Source: Adenanthera pavonina (Eukaryota > Streptophyta > Magnoliopsida > Fabales > Fabaceae). From it: 64,000 nucleotides of DNA. Positions within the stretch are counted from its first letter, which is position 1; every line of letters begins with the position of its first letter. The notes below the pieces were generated by a model. It made no database searches. It saw only the letters and a list, made by a program, of their open reading frames with translations, and was not told the origin of the DNA. The stretch is taken from NCBI GenBank assembly GCA_026686845.1, contig JAIVEN010000020.1:3065501-3129500 (forward strand), given 5' to 3'. Position numbers and translations under genes: made by a program. Shown here in pieces: positions 11,477 through 23,589 of the stretch.

Positions 11477-12130
11477 TAAATATACGTTTGGATTATATTA
11501 TATATAAGTGATTATGAGGATAATTGATTATTTATAATAGATTATGAGAATAAGTGATTATGTCAAAAGTGAATTGTGTTTGGATATTTTTAACCCATAA
11601 GTGATTTTGAAAAAAGAAATATGTTTGGATATTGGGGTTTAATTGATTATTGGGTAGATAATGAGAAGAAAAAGTGAAATAAATGATTATGAGAGAATAA
11701 GGATGTGTTTGAATTAGATTATGAATAAGTGATTATGAGGATAAGTGATTATGAGAATAAGTGATTATATCAAAAGTGAGTTGTGTTCGGATATTTTTAC
11801 CTCATAAGTGATTTTGAGAAAAGAAATGTGTTTGGATATTGGGGTTTAAGTGATTATTGGGTGGATAATGAGAAGGAAAAATGAAATAAGTGATTATGGG
11901 AGGATAAGTGATTATCATAAGCTGAAATTTTCAGCTTCTTCTCCAAGCACTTATTTGAGGTATAAGTGCTTATTGAAAAGCTGTTTACGTTTAGTAACTC
12001 CACCAAATAAGCACTTATGGAAGTGCTTAAAATTTATTATCCAAACAGGCTATAAGTGATTATCATAAGCTGGAAAAAGTAGCTTATAAAAATAATCACT
12101 TAAATGACCATAAGTAATTATTTTGATCTA
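11477..12130 (+). repeat. Repeat rich in AAGTGATTATGAG motifs (non-autonomous transposon-like)
   Basis: The motif 'ataagtgattatgag' and its variants recur many times. Two internal units of about 260 bp are visible, each with 'gtgtttggatattggggttta'. The same family lies in the opposite orientation at 20262-21030. Ends of the type GTTTGGAT…ATCCAAACAG suggest a hAT- or Harbinger-type MITE. The 69-aa ORF inside is repeat sequence. Confidence 0.65.
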
Positions 12131-13612
12131 GATTGTATTTATTTACTAACTACATAATTACTTTTTCCTGCTCCATAATCCCTTATAATCTAATTTTGCT
12201 CTAAATTATTTGGCCAACTGGGGGTATTAAATAGTCTGAATGAATGAGAAAAGAAACAGAGAAAGGTTCCTCTATTGTGCAGTCAAGATCATCTGTCGTT
12301 TTGAGAAAGCAATGTTTTTTCTTTTTTTTGCCCTGGTACTTTTTAAGCAACGTTACAATTATTTATATTTGATTTAAATGATTTAAATTTATTTTTTATT
12401 AATTTTAATTATTAATTTCAACATAACGTGATCTAAAAATACATGTTTAGTTATATTTTATAAATGATGATATAAATAAATCAAATTAAAATTTTGAATA
12501 ATCTAAATGGGAGACATGAATAGTAAATCACGTGTTTTGTCTTGCTAATTGTAGAATAATCTGATCGTTTATCATTAATATACAGCTTCATATATTATTG
12601 TGGACTAATATACATAATAGATATTAATTTTAAGTTTTTAAATAAAATTTATGATGATTCATATACGCACTGATTAGTTTAATAAATCCAAAAAAGAAAC
12701 TAAAAATAAAACTTTTAATAAAAATATTTATGTTTATCTATTTTAAACAAAGTAGTATGCATATAAAATATTGTAAATCTTACTAATATAAGGAAAAAAC
12801 TATTGTGACTAAAATGCACAGCACAACCAATATATTAAAAATTGAATTGGATGACCATTTTCACCGGAAACAGTGTCAAGTCTGATCTGGAAGAAGAAAA
12901 AACCTGGAGGATTATAAAACCAATGAGAATTGATCAAATTGGGCTTGAACTGGTCATAATTTTTTTATTTTTTCAATTTTTTTAGTTTTTAAGATAAAAT
13001 AGCATTATTTTTAGTACTGGATAATATTTTTTTGTATAATTTTTTCTTTTTACATTGTAATATTATATAAGCATTGTTATGATACATAATTGTTAATAAT
13101 GATAAATTGATAAAATAAATATTATAAAAATAGAATATTAGTTAACTATTTTAAATTCAAAATATGATAATAGATGAATATTAATTTATTTAGAATTTTA
13201 ATATTAGGTTATGAAACTTATTAATAATAATTTTTAATAATATATGATATATAAAATTAAAAAAATTATTAATTTATTATTACCAATTTAATTATGGTTT
13301 AACAATAGTTGAACCATTAAATTTTAAATCAATATTTTGACCAGTCTAGTTTTTAATACATTGAGTACAAGAAAGAGTCTATTCTCCTGTAAGATGAAAA
13401 TAGTCAATAGAAAGTAATGTCATCATATTAAAGATATGGCTGAATTATTAATTGATTATTGGTGTCACAGTAATGTTTGGATGGCATTAGGGTTAAGAGC
13501 TAAATTAATTAATGATATTTTGCATGTAACAAAAAATGATGGACAAAAATGAAAATGACAGCCATTTAACTTTAATTTCAATTTTTATTTGAAGTAGTTA
13601 AAAAATGATATA
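12131..13612. other. AT-rich intergenic sequence
   Basis: No gene, RNA or bounded repeat identified. Confidence 0.45.
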
Positions 13613-13982
13613 GGGCCTGTTTGACAGTGTTTTCTGTTCTTAAAAACAGTTTTGCAAAACTGTTTTTAAGAATAAGTTTTGAAAATAAGAAAATAAAAAA
13701 ATCTGTTTGAATAATTGTTCTCAAAATCATAATTAGTGAGTGATAGATGAGTTATTCAAAATTTATAACTTTATTACTAATGAGGTGGATGTTTCTCACA
13801 TTTCCTTGTGTTTTCCAGAACAAAAACTACAAAATACCTAAAAGGTGTTCTGAGTTTTCTGTTCTTTTATTTTTCTATTTTCCAAAACAATTTATAAAAA
13901 ATAGTTTTACCAGACAAGTTTTCTGAATTTTCTACTTCCGAAAACAGAAAAACTGTTTTCAGAAACAGAATCAAACAGGGCC
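13613..13982. mobile_element. Harbinger/Tourist-like MITE, 370 bp
   Basis: Terminal inverted repeats GGGCCTGTTTGA … TCAAACAGGGCC are flanked by the 3-bp direct repeat ATA on both sides (13610-13612 and 13983-13985). Sub-terminal palindromic AAAACAGTTTT motifs are present. The ends fit the PIF/Harbinger MITE type. No coding capacity. Confidence 0.75.
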
Positions 13983-14599
13983 ATAGTTGGTATCTTATAA
14001 AGGACAAAAAGAGCCAATAGAATAATTTATGGACATATGATTCCTTAAATATGTTATTCTGAATTCGATCCTTGATGATGTATATATTAAATATCTGGTT
14101 AAAAAAGATAAAATTTATTTCAATAATTCTTATATCTTAACAAAATTAGTTTTAACTCTTGGTTAGATGCCTTTAATATGGTAAGAAAAAAAATTGTTGT
14201 TTGGTCGATCCTATCCACAATGGAGTGGATCAAGGTATTTGGTGTGCTCAACCACAGCGGGTAACGAATATCCAGTAATAAGCACTCATGGTTCTGAGGA
14301 CCATGCACTTTTGTACCTTTTTTTTTTCCTTTGTGAACCCTTTTGCTGTTACTTTTGTTTGAGTTTTCTTTTTTGGTTAACTTTAAAATTGTTATTTCAT
14401 GTTCTCATTTTTAGACTCTCTCCAATAGAGTGCTAACCAATGTTTTTAAAACCAAGCGTCCAAGAAGTTAGTTCAAAATTCATTCGTTTGATCGTGATGA
14501 AACTAGTAATAATTAAATTAGTATATCTTAATTTTATATATGAAAATATTTTTTAAAAAATTTAAAAAATTACTACAAAGTTAATATTCATTATGTTCA

Positions 14600-15460
14600 C
14601 GAATTAAACTTATGTTAATTAACTAATAATCTATTATCATAACATTTATTAAGTAAATCTATAATTATGAATTATATATAAGAATAATGCTTATATAATA
14701 TTATAATATAATAAATAATCCAAAAAAGGATGTTACTTTGTTATAACAACAACAACAAATTTAAAATTTTTTTTGAACCAGTTTAACCAATAACGTCACT
14801 AGTTTTATGGTTTTTTTATTTTTAGTTTTGATCAATTTAATTGGTTCTTCCATGGTTTTCTTTTTATCCATTCTATGGAGTTTCGAGCTGGTTGTGGGCC
14901 TTGTGGCACCATTTTACCGGTTTTGGTTTTTCTCTCTGATTTATGGACAAATAAAGTAAGTCCAATATTTTTGTGCGGTCCAAAATTCAGATCTATCATG
15001 GGCCATTTATCCAAACCCACAAGTTAGGTTTGGGCTTTGGCATCTATAATGCTACATGAAAGCGTAGGAGACTGGGCCCACTGGGAATTATAAATTAAAA
15101 TTAAGATCCACATTAGACATTATTATCGAAAAAAAAATCCACATTAGACATGCATGAATGCACGATTGATTTTTTTTTGACCAATAAGCAAAAATAAGAT
15201 TAAGCTAAAAAACCAAATAATAAAGGGAGAAAATCTTGACCCTTTTTAAGACTGTATTCTTTTGTTAATAAGCATGAATAAAAAAAAAAGAAAAAGAGAA
15301 AAAAGAAACTATGAAGGAAAAAACTAGACAAAGAAGATCATCAAAATACATTAATGAAATTAGAAATAGATAGAAAAAGAGAGATTTGTATTCTCTTCCA
15401 TGCACCCTCATGCAAGGGAGAGAAAGAGAACATGGGTGGGACCTCATATCAATAGGCTCA
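14600..15460 (+). repeat. Segmental duplication, copy 1 (upstream of SSL-A)
   Basis: Several blocks match 20040-21935 in the same order and orientation. Examples are 'aataatccaaaaa', 'taagtccaatatttttgtgcggtccaaa', 'gcgtaggagactgggcccactggg', 'aaatcttgaccctttt' and 'tgcaccctcatgcaagggagagaaagag'. The copies are diverged by substitutions and indels, so the duplication is not recent. No gene is seen within it. Confidence 0.75.
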
Positions 15461-15726
15461 TCTATACTTTTTTTTTTTTAAATAATGATGCATTGGCACA
15501 TCCAATCTTTGATTCTTTCAATTTATATGTCAATTTTCCCACCAAAAACAAAATTTATAGGTCAATTTTAATTTTTAGCCGTTAGATTGACATTTAATAA
15601 ATCAGATCTATTACACATTTATCAAATGAATTTGTGAGCTTTGAATTACATTTTTTTAGTGATCCATTAATTATTAATGTAAGAGCCAAAAAATAAATTG
15701 ACATAAATTGAGAGAACTAAAAATTT

Positions 15727-15925
15727 AATGCTATGTTTGGTAGGAAGGAGTAATTTTGAGGGAAATGGAAAGGAAGAAGGAAAAGGAGAGAAGAATTCCA
15801 TAAAAAGACTATTTTATATTTATAGAAAGTTTGAATGATGTGTACCAAACAAATTTCATAGGAATTTCTCTCTTATTCTCCCTTTCATGAGACCTCTTTC
15901 ATGTGTACCAAAAGAGAATCTAAAA
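15727..15925. repeat. MITE-like element with TTTGGTAGGAA ends
   Basis: Begins 'gctatgtttggtaggaaggag' and ends near 'catgtgtaccaaaagagaatc'. A related element lies in SSL-C intron 1 (about 30960-31160). Borders are approximate. Confidence 0.4.
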
Positions 15926-16009
15926 TTGCATCAACATGAGAGAGTTTAGGAACAAAAGTAGAGCCAAGAACATATGTTAAACTTGATGGGTTGGCTCGTT
16001 TAGCTTGAA

Positions 16010-16890
16010 AAAAGAATGGACTGGTCTGTAAAATCAATAGATCATATCAAAATCGAGCTTCATGGCCCGAGCTCACCAAGCCCCAAAAAAATGGGCTAGC
16101 CCGTGTAAGCCACAGGCTAACCCGTTTACCCATTTAGTTTTTTTTTCTTGGTCAAAGTTGAATCAAGTTAAAAGGAGAAGAAATTAAAAAATTCAGTAAC
16201 CCTAATTCCTTATTCTTTTCTTTTCCAATCTTCTCTTCAGTCTTCAGTCACTCTTACTCTTGACATCAACACATACTAGAACCAGACTTCGGCGCCTCCT
16301 CCCTCCTCTCAATTTCCCACCACGACGTTAACAGGTGATAACCACCAATCTTCCACCACTACCCAACCTCTCCTCTAATCTAACTTTGAGATCTCTCCCT
16401 CCCACCTCACTTTAGTTTGGTTGCTGCCTCCTTCACATTCAACTTCAACCTCACAGATGGTCAAGACAGACGTTAGCACGTTCTGTCACTTCACCTTCGG
16501 TTTCGACTGCAATTCCTCCTCTAGTCTCTTCTTCTTGTCTTCAACTTCAAGCCGTAGCTCAAACTTCAAGCTGTGGCTCAAATCTGAGCTCCCTCATTCT
16601 CGTTCATGGCACGAACTCACGACAGGACTCAATTATCTCTTTCACTTGTTCTTTGATCTCGTCTCAACTAAGGTATGGTTCATGGCATGAACTCACGGCA
16701 AGACTCGCTCATTGCATAGAGGGGAAAATATAGGTAAAAGTTTGTGAGCCGATGAGCCAGCCCGCAAGCCTATTACATATGAGATGGGCTTGAAAAATCA
16801 TGGCCCACTTAGGAGCAGGCTTATTTGGCTCGGCTTTTATTGGATCTGACTTGTGACGGGTTAGCCCATTTAGGTCAGGTCAGCTCGTAT
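16010..16890. repeat. Transposon-like block with GGGCTAGCCCG / CGGGTTAGCCC motifs
   Basis: A less AT-rich island. Both ends carry words such as 'gggctagcccgtgtaagcc', 'caggctaacccgttt' and 'gacgggttagcccattt', typical of plant non-autonomous transposons. The middle (about 16200-16680) is C-rich and has an 89-codon frame of low-complexity Ser/Phe residues that I do not consider a gene. Ends were not resolved. Confidence 0.35.
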
Positions 16891-16996
16891 TCCGAGCTCT
16901 AGTCAAAAGGAAAGATAAATGTCATTTATTTGAAATATGTAAAATTAAGATTTACCTTCTTTTTCCAATCATAATGGTTTTCTTTCTTTTTATTTT

Positions 16997-17172
16997 AGTG
17001 CCCATTTGGTTTGTCTTTTTGTAAAAGTACTTTTAGAATAATCACAGTTTACAAAAATGAAGTTTGGATAAAAATAGAGAAGTATACTGAAAAACTGTTT
17101 GTATGAAAAAGAAAAAAATAATGGTTAGAAAGTACAGTTTAGTTTCCATAAAAGGAGAACCAAACATGCACT
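16997..17172. repeat. Small MITE, about 176 bp
   Basis: Imperfect terminal inverted repeats: AGTGCCCATTTGGTTT on the left and AACCAAACATGCACT on the right. No coding capacity. Confidence 0.5.
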
Positions 17173-17789
17173 TAATTTGTCTTTTTTCTTTGCCCTGGCT
17201 AGGAATCGTAATGGCTTTGCAGAGTATGGATGTAATGAGCAAAAGTGTATTGATATATCATAAAGTAGACTTAGAAGGTATATCAACAAAGGAAGGTGTT
17301 GGTTGTCGCTAAAGATATGTGTGTCATGCGTATCTGGATTGAAGGGCATGCTTCATCCATCATAATTGAGATACTACTATTTGTCAGAAGATGTCCAGTA
17401 CCTTTTTTTTTGCTTGGTCAAATGTGGTTAATATGAGAAAAAACTAATTATTTTTCATAAAATTAATTACTGAGGTAAAAGCTTGATGATGTGTACTTAA
17501 CATTTCTAAAGTATATATTTTAGTATTAATTTAAAACATGCCTTCTTTGATGGATCGACTAGCAAAATTGACTTTGTTTTTTCTTTCACACTCATCGTTA
17601 ACTGTTGGCCAAAGAGAAAGGGAACTCATCACTAACTGCCTTATAATATATTTATATAATTATATAAATTTTATTCCCTATCTCTTAGAAAAAAAAAGTC
17701 AAATCTATCCTATGGAAATTTACAAGTCAAGTCTCGAAAATTTATAGCTACCTAAAAAATATTACTATTCAGCAATATACCAAAGCCCC

Positions 17790-18031
17790 TTACTTGTTTC
17801 TTTTGAATCAAGCACAAGAAATTTTTTTTTTATGGATTAGGAGTATTCTACGGTAACAGCAAAAACTAATATTCCTATGGCCTGATGACTATCAAGTGAC
17901 ATCTAGATTCTCGTTGATATTAAAGGGGAAAAAAACTTACTGTTTCTTTTGAATCAAGCAAAAGAAAGCTATATACTCTACCTTAACACTTCGTTGAGAA
18001 ACCGTTAACATATCTCTCTCTATCTCTATCC
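17790..18031 (+). promoter_or_regulatory. SSL-A promoter with a direct repeat and TATA-like box
   Basis: A 31-33-bp direct repeat (TTGTTTCTTTTGAATCAAGC core) occurs at 17790-17822 and 17936-17968. The second copy ends 2 bp before CTATATAC, the likely TATA element (about 17970-17975), 57 bp upstream of the ATG. A pyrimidine-rich leader with TCTCTCTC follows. Function is inferred from position only. Confidence 0.45.
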
Positions 18032-18654
18032 ATGGAGCTATATTCTTCTCCAGTTTTCTTTATTTCTCTGTTACTCTCATTTGTTCATAACACTTTCTTC
18101 CGTGAAGCAGCCTTTAGCGATGGCTTGAAAGGCTACCGTGAGCTGAAACTCCCGAATGTTACAGGCCCTGAAAGCTTAGCCTTTGACTGCAATGGCAACG
18201 GTCCCTACACCGGTGTCTCTGACGGTAGAATTCTCAAGTGGAATCAAACTCACAAACAATGGCTTGAGTTTGCTCTCACCTCACCACACAGGCAACATAT
18301 CTCTCAACTTCATGCATATTTGCATACACACACACAATAATTGGACCATATGTTGCCACGTAATTCTATAATCAAGTGGATAAGAGTGATGATGGAGTCA
18401 AAACATCGTAGAGATGAGGATTCAAATAATTAAGATGTCACTTCAAATGATCTGGCATGACTTTAGATAGTCTGACTTTTTCTTTATAGCTTGTTTATGG
18501 GCCTGATGACTATCAAGCTGTGCCAATGATCGCAGATTATAATAAAACTAGATCAATTCGTGCGTTTTACAGAGGGAAAAGGTATTAAAAGTAGACAAGT
18601 ATATGCAGCCAGAGACAAACTGCAGCAAAAAAAGTTTATGAACAGAAAATACAG

Positions 18655-18693
<39 letters not shown>

Positions 18694-19740
18694 CTGTGAT
18701 TATTGTAGAATAATGTTTCTGAGGTGAGAAAAGTACTTGTTTTCTGAGGGTTTACTTTGAAATCTTAAGACTCTTATTACCCTCGTCTTGATTTCATATA
18801 CTTGTGCTGAATATGTATCAGATTGATTACAGAGACAGGAAATTATGTGATGGCTCAACAGATCCGAGCAAGGAACCAACCTGTGGAAGGCCCTTGGGAC
18901 TCAAATTTGAAAGGAAAACATGTAATCTTTACATAGCAGATGCATACTTTGGACTCCTAAGGGTTGGACCTGGAGGTGGTGTGGCTGAACAACTTGCCAT
19001 TTCTGCTGATGATGGTGCTCCATTCCAATTCCTCAATGCCTTAGACATTGATGAGCAAACTGGTGTGGTTTATTTCTCAGATAGCAGCACTGTGTATCAA
19101 AGAAGGTATGAATTCTATCTTCTTCCTCTTTATGTCTTGAGACTTCACAGCCATATTTGATTCTTCATCATGGGATGTAATGAAAAGCCAATTTCTTGTT
19201 TGAGAAAGGGAATGGCCAAAAATAGTCCTCAAAGGAGATAAAACAGGAAGATTGCTGAAATTGGACCCAGAAAACAAGAAAGTTGAGGTCTTGGTCCAAG
19301 CCTTAGCATTCCCAAATGGTGTGGCTCTAAGCCAAGATGCGTCATTCCTTCTACTTGCAGGATCAAGTTCAAGCAAGATTTACAAAGTGTGGCTTAAAGG
19401 CTCCAAGGCCTACAGTTTAGAAGAATTTGTAAAACTTAAGAGAGGCCCAGATAACATTGAGAGAAACAAAGAGGGAGACTTTTGGGTGGGACTTTATAGT
19501 GGTAGAACAACATGTGAAAATGCAGATATTGCACGTTTGCAGAACCAAGCTCAGATTCCATGGTGGATAGTAGAGAAAGACCCAGTGGGAGTGAAGTTTG
19601 ATAGTAAAGGAAAGGCTTTGGAGGTTTTGGATGAAAGAGGAGGTCATGAGCTTGAGTCTGTCAGTGAAATAGTAGAACATGACGGGAGTTTGTGGATCGG
19701 ATCTGTCGTTAAAGATTATGTTGCTGTAATTAAGTTATAG
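18032..19740 (+). CDS. Strictosidine-synthase-like protein SSL-A (intact, 354 aa)
   Basis: Three exons: 18032-18291, 18833-19105 and 19209-19740, both introns in phase 2, total 1,065 nt including stop. Intron 1 begins GC (ACAG|GCAACA) and ends TTACAG; intron 2 is AG|GTATGA…AAAG. The protein has an N-terminal hydrophobic signal peptide (about residues 6-22), then the SSL beta-propeller. Landmarks are GPESLAFDCNG, GVSDGRILKW, CGRPLGLKF, LYIADAYFGL, GVVYFSDSS, GRLLKLDP, FPNGVALSQD, PDNIERNKEGDFWVG and VEHDGSLWIGS. Cys in KLCDG and PTCGRP match the family's conserved disulfide pair. An N-glycosylation site (NVT) lies after the signal peptide. SSL proteins are secretory or vacuolar, and most are not true strictosidine synthases, so the substrate is unknown. 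Its closest paralog is SSL-B, just downstream. Confidence 0.9.
18654..18693. repeat. (CT)n(CA)n microsatellite in SSL-A intron 1
   Basis: CT tract continuing into CA repeats, about 140 bp before the intron 1 acceptor. Confidence 0.9.
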
Positions 19741-20261
19741 CCTTAGATATATTTTGCAAATGAGTCCTCCCAGAATCTTAGGACCCTCAATTGTTGAATA
19801 ATTTCTCTCACGTTCGTATTACTCTCATCATCTATGATAAGGTGGTCCATTAATTGAGGCATGATAAGTTACAAGTATAGGTATGTAAGACTTTCTATTA
19901 ATGTGATCCAGGGCAAAATATAATTTGTTTTCAATTTTTTTTAAAAAAAGTCTATTTCAAGAGTATCATGACTTGGCAGTGATACTTGAATAAGAAACAT
20001 AATATAGGAGGAATTTGTAACTTCCTAGAGCCAAATAGTTTATTTTTATTATCATAGTATTCATTAGCTTATTCTATAATTGTTAATAATTATATGTAAG
20101 AATACTGCTTAAATAATATTATAATATTAGAAACAAATAATCCAAAAAGTTGTTATCTTGTAAAAACAACCAAAAATTAAAATAGAAATATTGAACCAAT
20201 AACCTAATTAGTTTAATGTTTTTTTTAACAAAAATTTTCTTGATTGATATAGTTAGTGCCT
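19741..20261. other. SSL-A 3' flank and start of the second duplicated segment
   Basis: The first part would be the SSL-A 3'UTR. From about 20040 the sequence matches 14600 onwards. No separate gene. Confidence 0.5.
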
Positions 20262-21030
20262 GTTTGGGTTGTCCTAATAATCACTTATAAGATCTCATAA
20301 TAGTTTGTTTGGATTGTCCAAATAAGCATTTGTGAGAGGTAAAAAGTGCTTATTCTCAAAACTTTCCAAACACAACATTAAATTCAATAAGCACTTATAC
20401 CTTAAATAAGTGTTTATGGGAAAAATTGATTTTTTCAGTTTATGATAATCACTTATTCTTCCATAATCACTTATTTCACTTTTTCTTCTCATTATTTACC
20501 CACTAATCACTTAAATCCCCAATATCCAAACACATTTCTTTTCTCAAAATCACTTATGGGGTAAAACTATCTAAACACAAATCACTTTTGACATAATAAC
20601 TTATTCTCATAATCTATTATGGATAAACACTTATCCTTATAATTACTTATACATAAGTCAATCCAAACACACCCTAAGTGATTATGTGCTAGAGTTATCA
20701 AATACAAATTACTTTTCAATAAGCACTTATACCTCAACCAAAGTGCTTATAGAAGAAACTAATATTTTTTACTTATGACAATCACTTATTCTCCCATAAT
20801 CACTTATTTCACCTTTTCTTCTTATTATTCACCCAATAATCACTTAAACCTCCAATATTTAAATACATTTCTTTTCTCAAAATCACTTATGAGGTAAAAA
20901 TATCCAAACACAAATCACTTTTGACATAATCACTTATTCTCATAATCTATTATTTATTATCATAATCTATTATAAAGAAGTACTTATCCTTATAATTACT
21001 ATAAGTTACTCTAAACACACCCTCTTTTCT
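20262..21030 (-). repeat. ATCACTTATTCTCATAATC repeat, inverted relative to 11477-12130
   Basis: Starts near 'tgcctgtttgggttgtcc' and ends near 'ctctaaacacaccct'. It contains two units of about 330 bp, each with 'caaaatcacttatg', 'ttttgacataat' and 'ccaatatcc'-type words. It interrupts the segment homologous to 14.8 kb, where no such block exists, so it inserted here after the duplication or was lost from the other copy. Confidence 0.65.
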
Positions 21031-21934
21031 TTTTGGCGATTCTATGGAGTTTTGAGCTGATTGTAGTATGGGTTTCCTGGTCTTGACTAGTTCAATTCTT
21101 CTCTCTTTATCGATTTAATTGTGCTGATTTTGATTTATGGAATTAAAAAATAAGTCCAATATTTTCGTGCGGTCCAAATTCTAGTCTATCACCGGCCATT
21201 CTTAGCCAGACCCACAAAGTTAGGCTTGGGCTTTTTTACAGATATAATGTTATATCAAAGCGTCAGAGATTGGGCCCACCGGGAACTAAAAATTAAAATC
21301 CACATGAAACATGCATGAATGCATGATCGAATTTTTTAACCAATAAGCAAAAGTAAGTTTGAGCTAAAAAAACTAAATAAAGAGACAAAATCTTGACCCT
21401 TTTCAAGTTTTTTTTAGTATCAAAGATATCTAGACTAATCATTAATGACTAATTCATTTGAGGTATAATAATTCCTTAAGTGTGGATTTTGTCTCTCCTA
21501 ATGAGACATTTTCTATACACAAAACCTTTTCAAACTCTTTTTTTGAAACAAAAGGCTAAGAATAATCTAGGAGATTACATAAATTGGTTTAGAGAACTAC
21601 TCTCTTCTCCTCTATCAGTATCTAAAATTTGCATAAGAAGGTTATTTTCCATAAATTTGTTTAGAGAACTACTCTCTTTCTCATTATTAGTATCTAAATT
21701 TTATCTATAGCATGTATCTGTAAGGTTGCATGAGAAGGCTGTTTTCTTTTGCTAATAAGCATTCTGAGCCTAATAAAAGAAAGGAAAAAAGATACTCTGA
21801 AGGAAAAACAAAATCAGAGAATGATAATAATCGAAAGACATTAGTGAAATTAGAAATAAATAGAAAAAGAGAAATTTGTATCCTCTTTCATGCACCCTCA
21901 TGCAAGAGAGAAAGAGAGCATGGGTGGAACCTAT
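21031..21934 (+). repeat. Segmental duplication, copy 2 (upstream of SSL-B)
   Basis: The counterpart of about 14860-15460 in the same order. Shared words include 'taagtccaatattttcgtgcggtccaaatt', 'gcgtcagagattgggcccaccggg', 'gaccaataagcaaaa'-type and 'catgcaccctcatgcaagagag'. It also holds two copies of an internal unit (GTTTAGAGAACTACTCTC at about 21589 and 21660). Confidence 0.7.
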
Positions 21935-21998
21935 TAGCTTAACCTTTCATTGAGAAGCCATTAACAATATATCTCTCTATCACTATTCATGGAGCTAT
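21935..21998 (+). pseudogene. Ghost 5' end of an SSL gene (leader plus first codons)
   Basis: The stretch from 'gcttaacctttcattgagaagccattaacaat' to 'catggagctatt' repeats the leader and first codons (M-E-L) of SSL-B at 23150-23212. It then breaks off into unrelated sequence. It is a truncated duplicate start with no downstream exon. Confidence 0.75.
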
Positions 21999-22855
21999 TG
22001 TGAGACAAATTCTATTTTAAGCAAAATTTCATATAAGAATTCCCTCACAAATTATAAAAACAGCAAAAAACTTTATAAATACCCATTGCCATGCTAAATA
22101 ACTTGATATAGATTTATTCGAAGTTAAAAAGAAAGGTAGTTAAAAAGAATATAATATAACGGTAGATGGTTCTTTTAACTAGTCATGAAACACAGTAATG
22201 AAGCTTGGAAATTATTGTCAGCTAGTCAGGGAACTAAAACTCATGTTAAGCTCAAGTCAGTTTGCATCTATTTAATAACTTTGTCTATGATTAGTTATTA
22301 GATTTAAATTTGAATTCAAAAAAAGATAAAAATAAAATTATGAGTAAGTTTATCCCTTATCCCCCAAAATAACTTAACTGATGATATCTTTTCTTGAAGA
22401 TAAGGACCACACTCAATTAAGATATATTTAATTAAATAAATAATATAAATATATAATTTGAATAAATTCAAATACTAAATGTTAATTAAATATATCTAAC
22501 ATTTTTCCACTTGGTCCAATCTTGATTCGTCAATTGATATATTAAGGAATATTTAAGCAATACTACTAGAATCATGGCGGCAAGTCCTCAAATTTTGCAA
22601 GTATTACTTTTCATGTATCACAAGTAGCACTGTTACTTTATGTGAAATTATTTTTATGAATAAACCTAAAATGTTTTTTCAGTTATTGACTTGATATTCA
22701 TCAATCTTACAAAAATTGCATACAATATATATATTGAGATTATGAACTACAATATGAATTTCATCACCTAAGTGCACCTTATTTAGATCACCACAATGTG
22801 ATATGTCTTATATGAGGTATATGATCATTTATGTTCTTTAATTGCATATAATCCT
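21998..22855. other. Inserted block between duplicated SSL-B 5' regions, possibly LTR-derived
   Basis: Begins TGTGAGACAAATTC right after the ghost SSL start. It contains 'taacatttttccacttggtcc', a word often seen in plant copia-type LTR regions. No ORF and no clear second end; identification as a retrotransposon remnant is tentative. Confidence 0.35.
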
Positions 22856-23200
22856 TTATAAATTAGTTTAGAGAACTTCTCTCTTCCTCTCTATCAGTAT
22901 CTAAAATTTGCCTACAACCTATAAGAGGTTGCATGATAAGGTTGTTTTCTATAAATTGGTTTAAAGAACTACTCTCTTCCCCTCTATTAGTATCTAAAAT
23001 TTATCTACAGCCTACTGAAGATTGCATGAAAAGATGCTTTCTTTTGCTAATAAGCATTCTGAGCCCAATAAAAGAAAGGAAAAGAGATACTCTGAAGGGA
23101 AAAAAAAAATCAGAGAATGACAAGAATCTAAATACATTGATGAAATTAGCTTAACCTTTCGTTGAGAAGCCATTAACAATATCTATATCTATTTCTATCT
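22856..23200 (+). promoter_or_regulatory. SSL-B upstream region (duplicate of 21585-21985)
   Basis: It repeats the upstream sequence found before the ghost start. Two more GTTTAGAGAAC/GTTTAAAGAAC units are present (about 22865 and 22960). The leader 'cctttcgttgagaagccattaac' is shared with SSL-A. The gene it serves is broken. Confidence 0.5.
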
Positions 23201-23589
23201 ATGGAGCTATTTCCTTCTCCAGTTTTCCTCATTTCTCTATTACTTTCATTTGTTAATAACACCTTCTTCTGTGAAGCAGTCTTCGAGAATGGCTTGAACT
23301 TGAAAGGCTACCATGAGCTGAAACTCACAAATGTTACAGGCCTTGCAAGCTTAGTCTTCGATTGCAATGGCGACGGTCCCTACACCAATGTATCCAAAGG
23401 TATAATTCTTAAATGGAATCAAACTCAAGAACAATGCTTCAGTTTGCTCTCACCTCATCACACAGGCAACATCTCTCAAGTTCATCTTTATACATGTATT
23501 TGTACATACAAATATATGTATATATATATATATATATATTAATTGGTCCATAAGTTGCCACGTAATTATATATATCAAGTGGATAAGAG

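Noticed and set aside
19077..19680. Minus-strand ORFs of 99 and 87 aa, with similar ones at 59276-59506
   Set aside because: They are shadows of SSL exon 3 on the opposite strand. Their recurrence in paralogs reflects the conserved sense strand.
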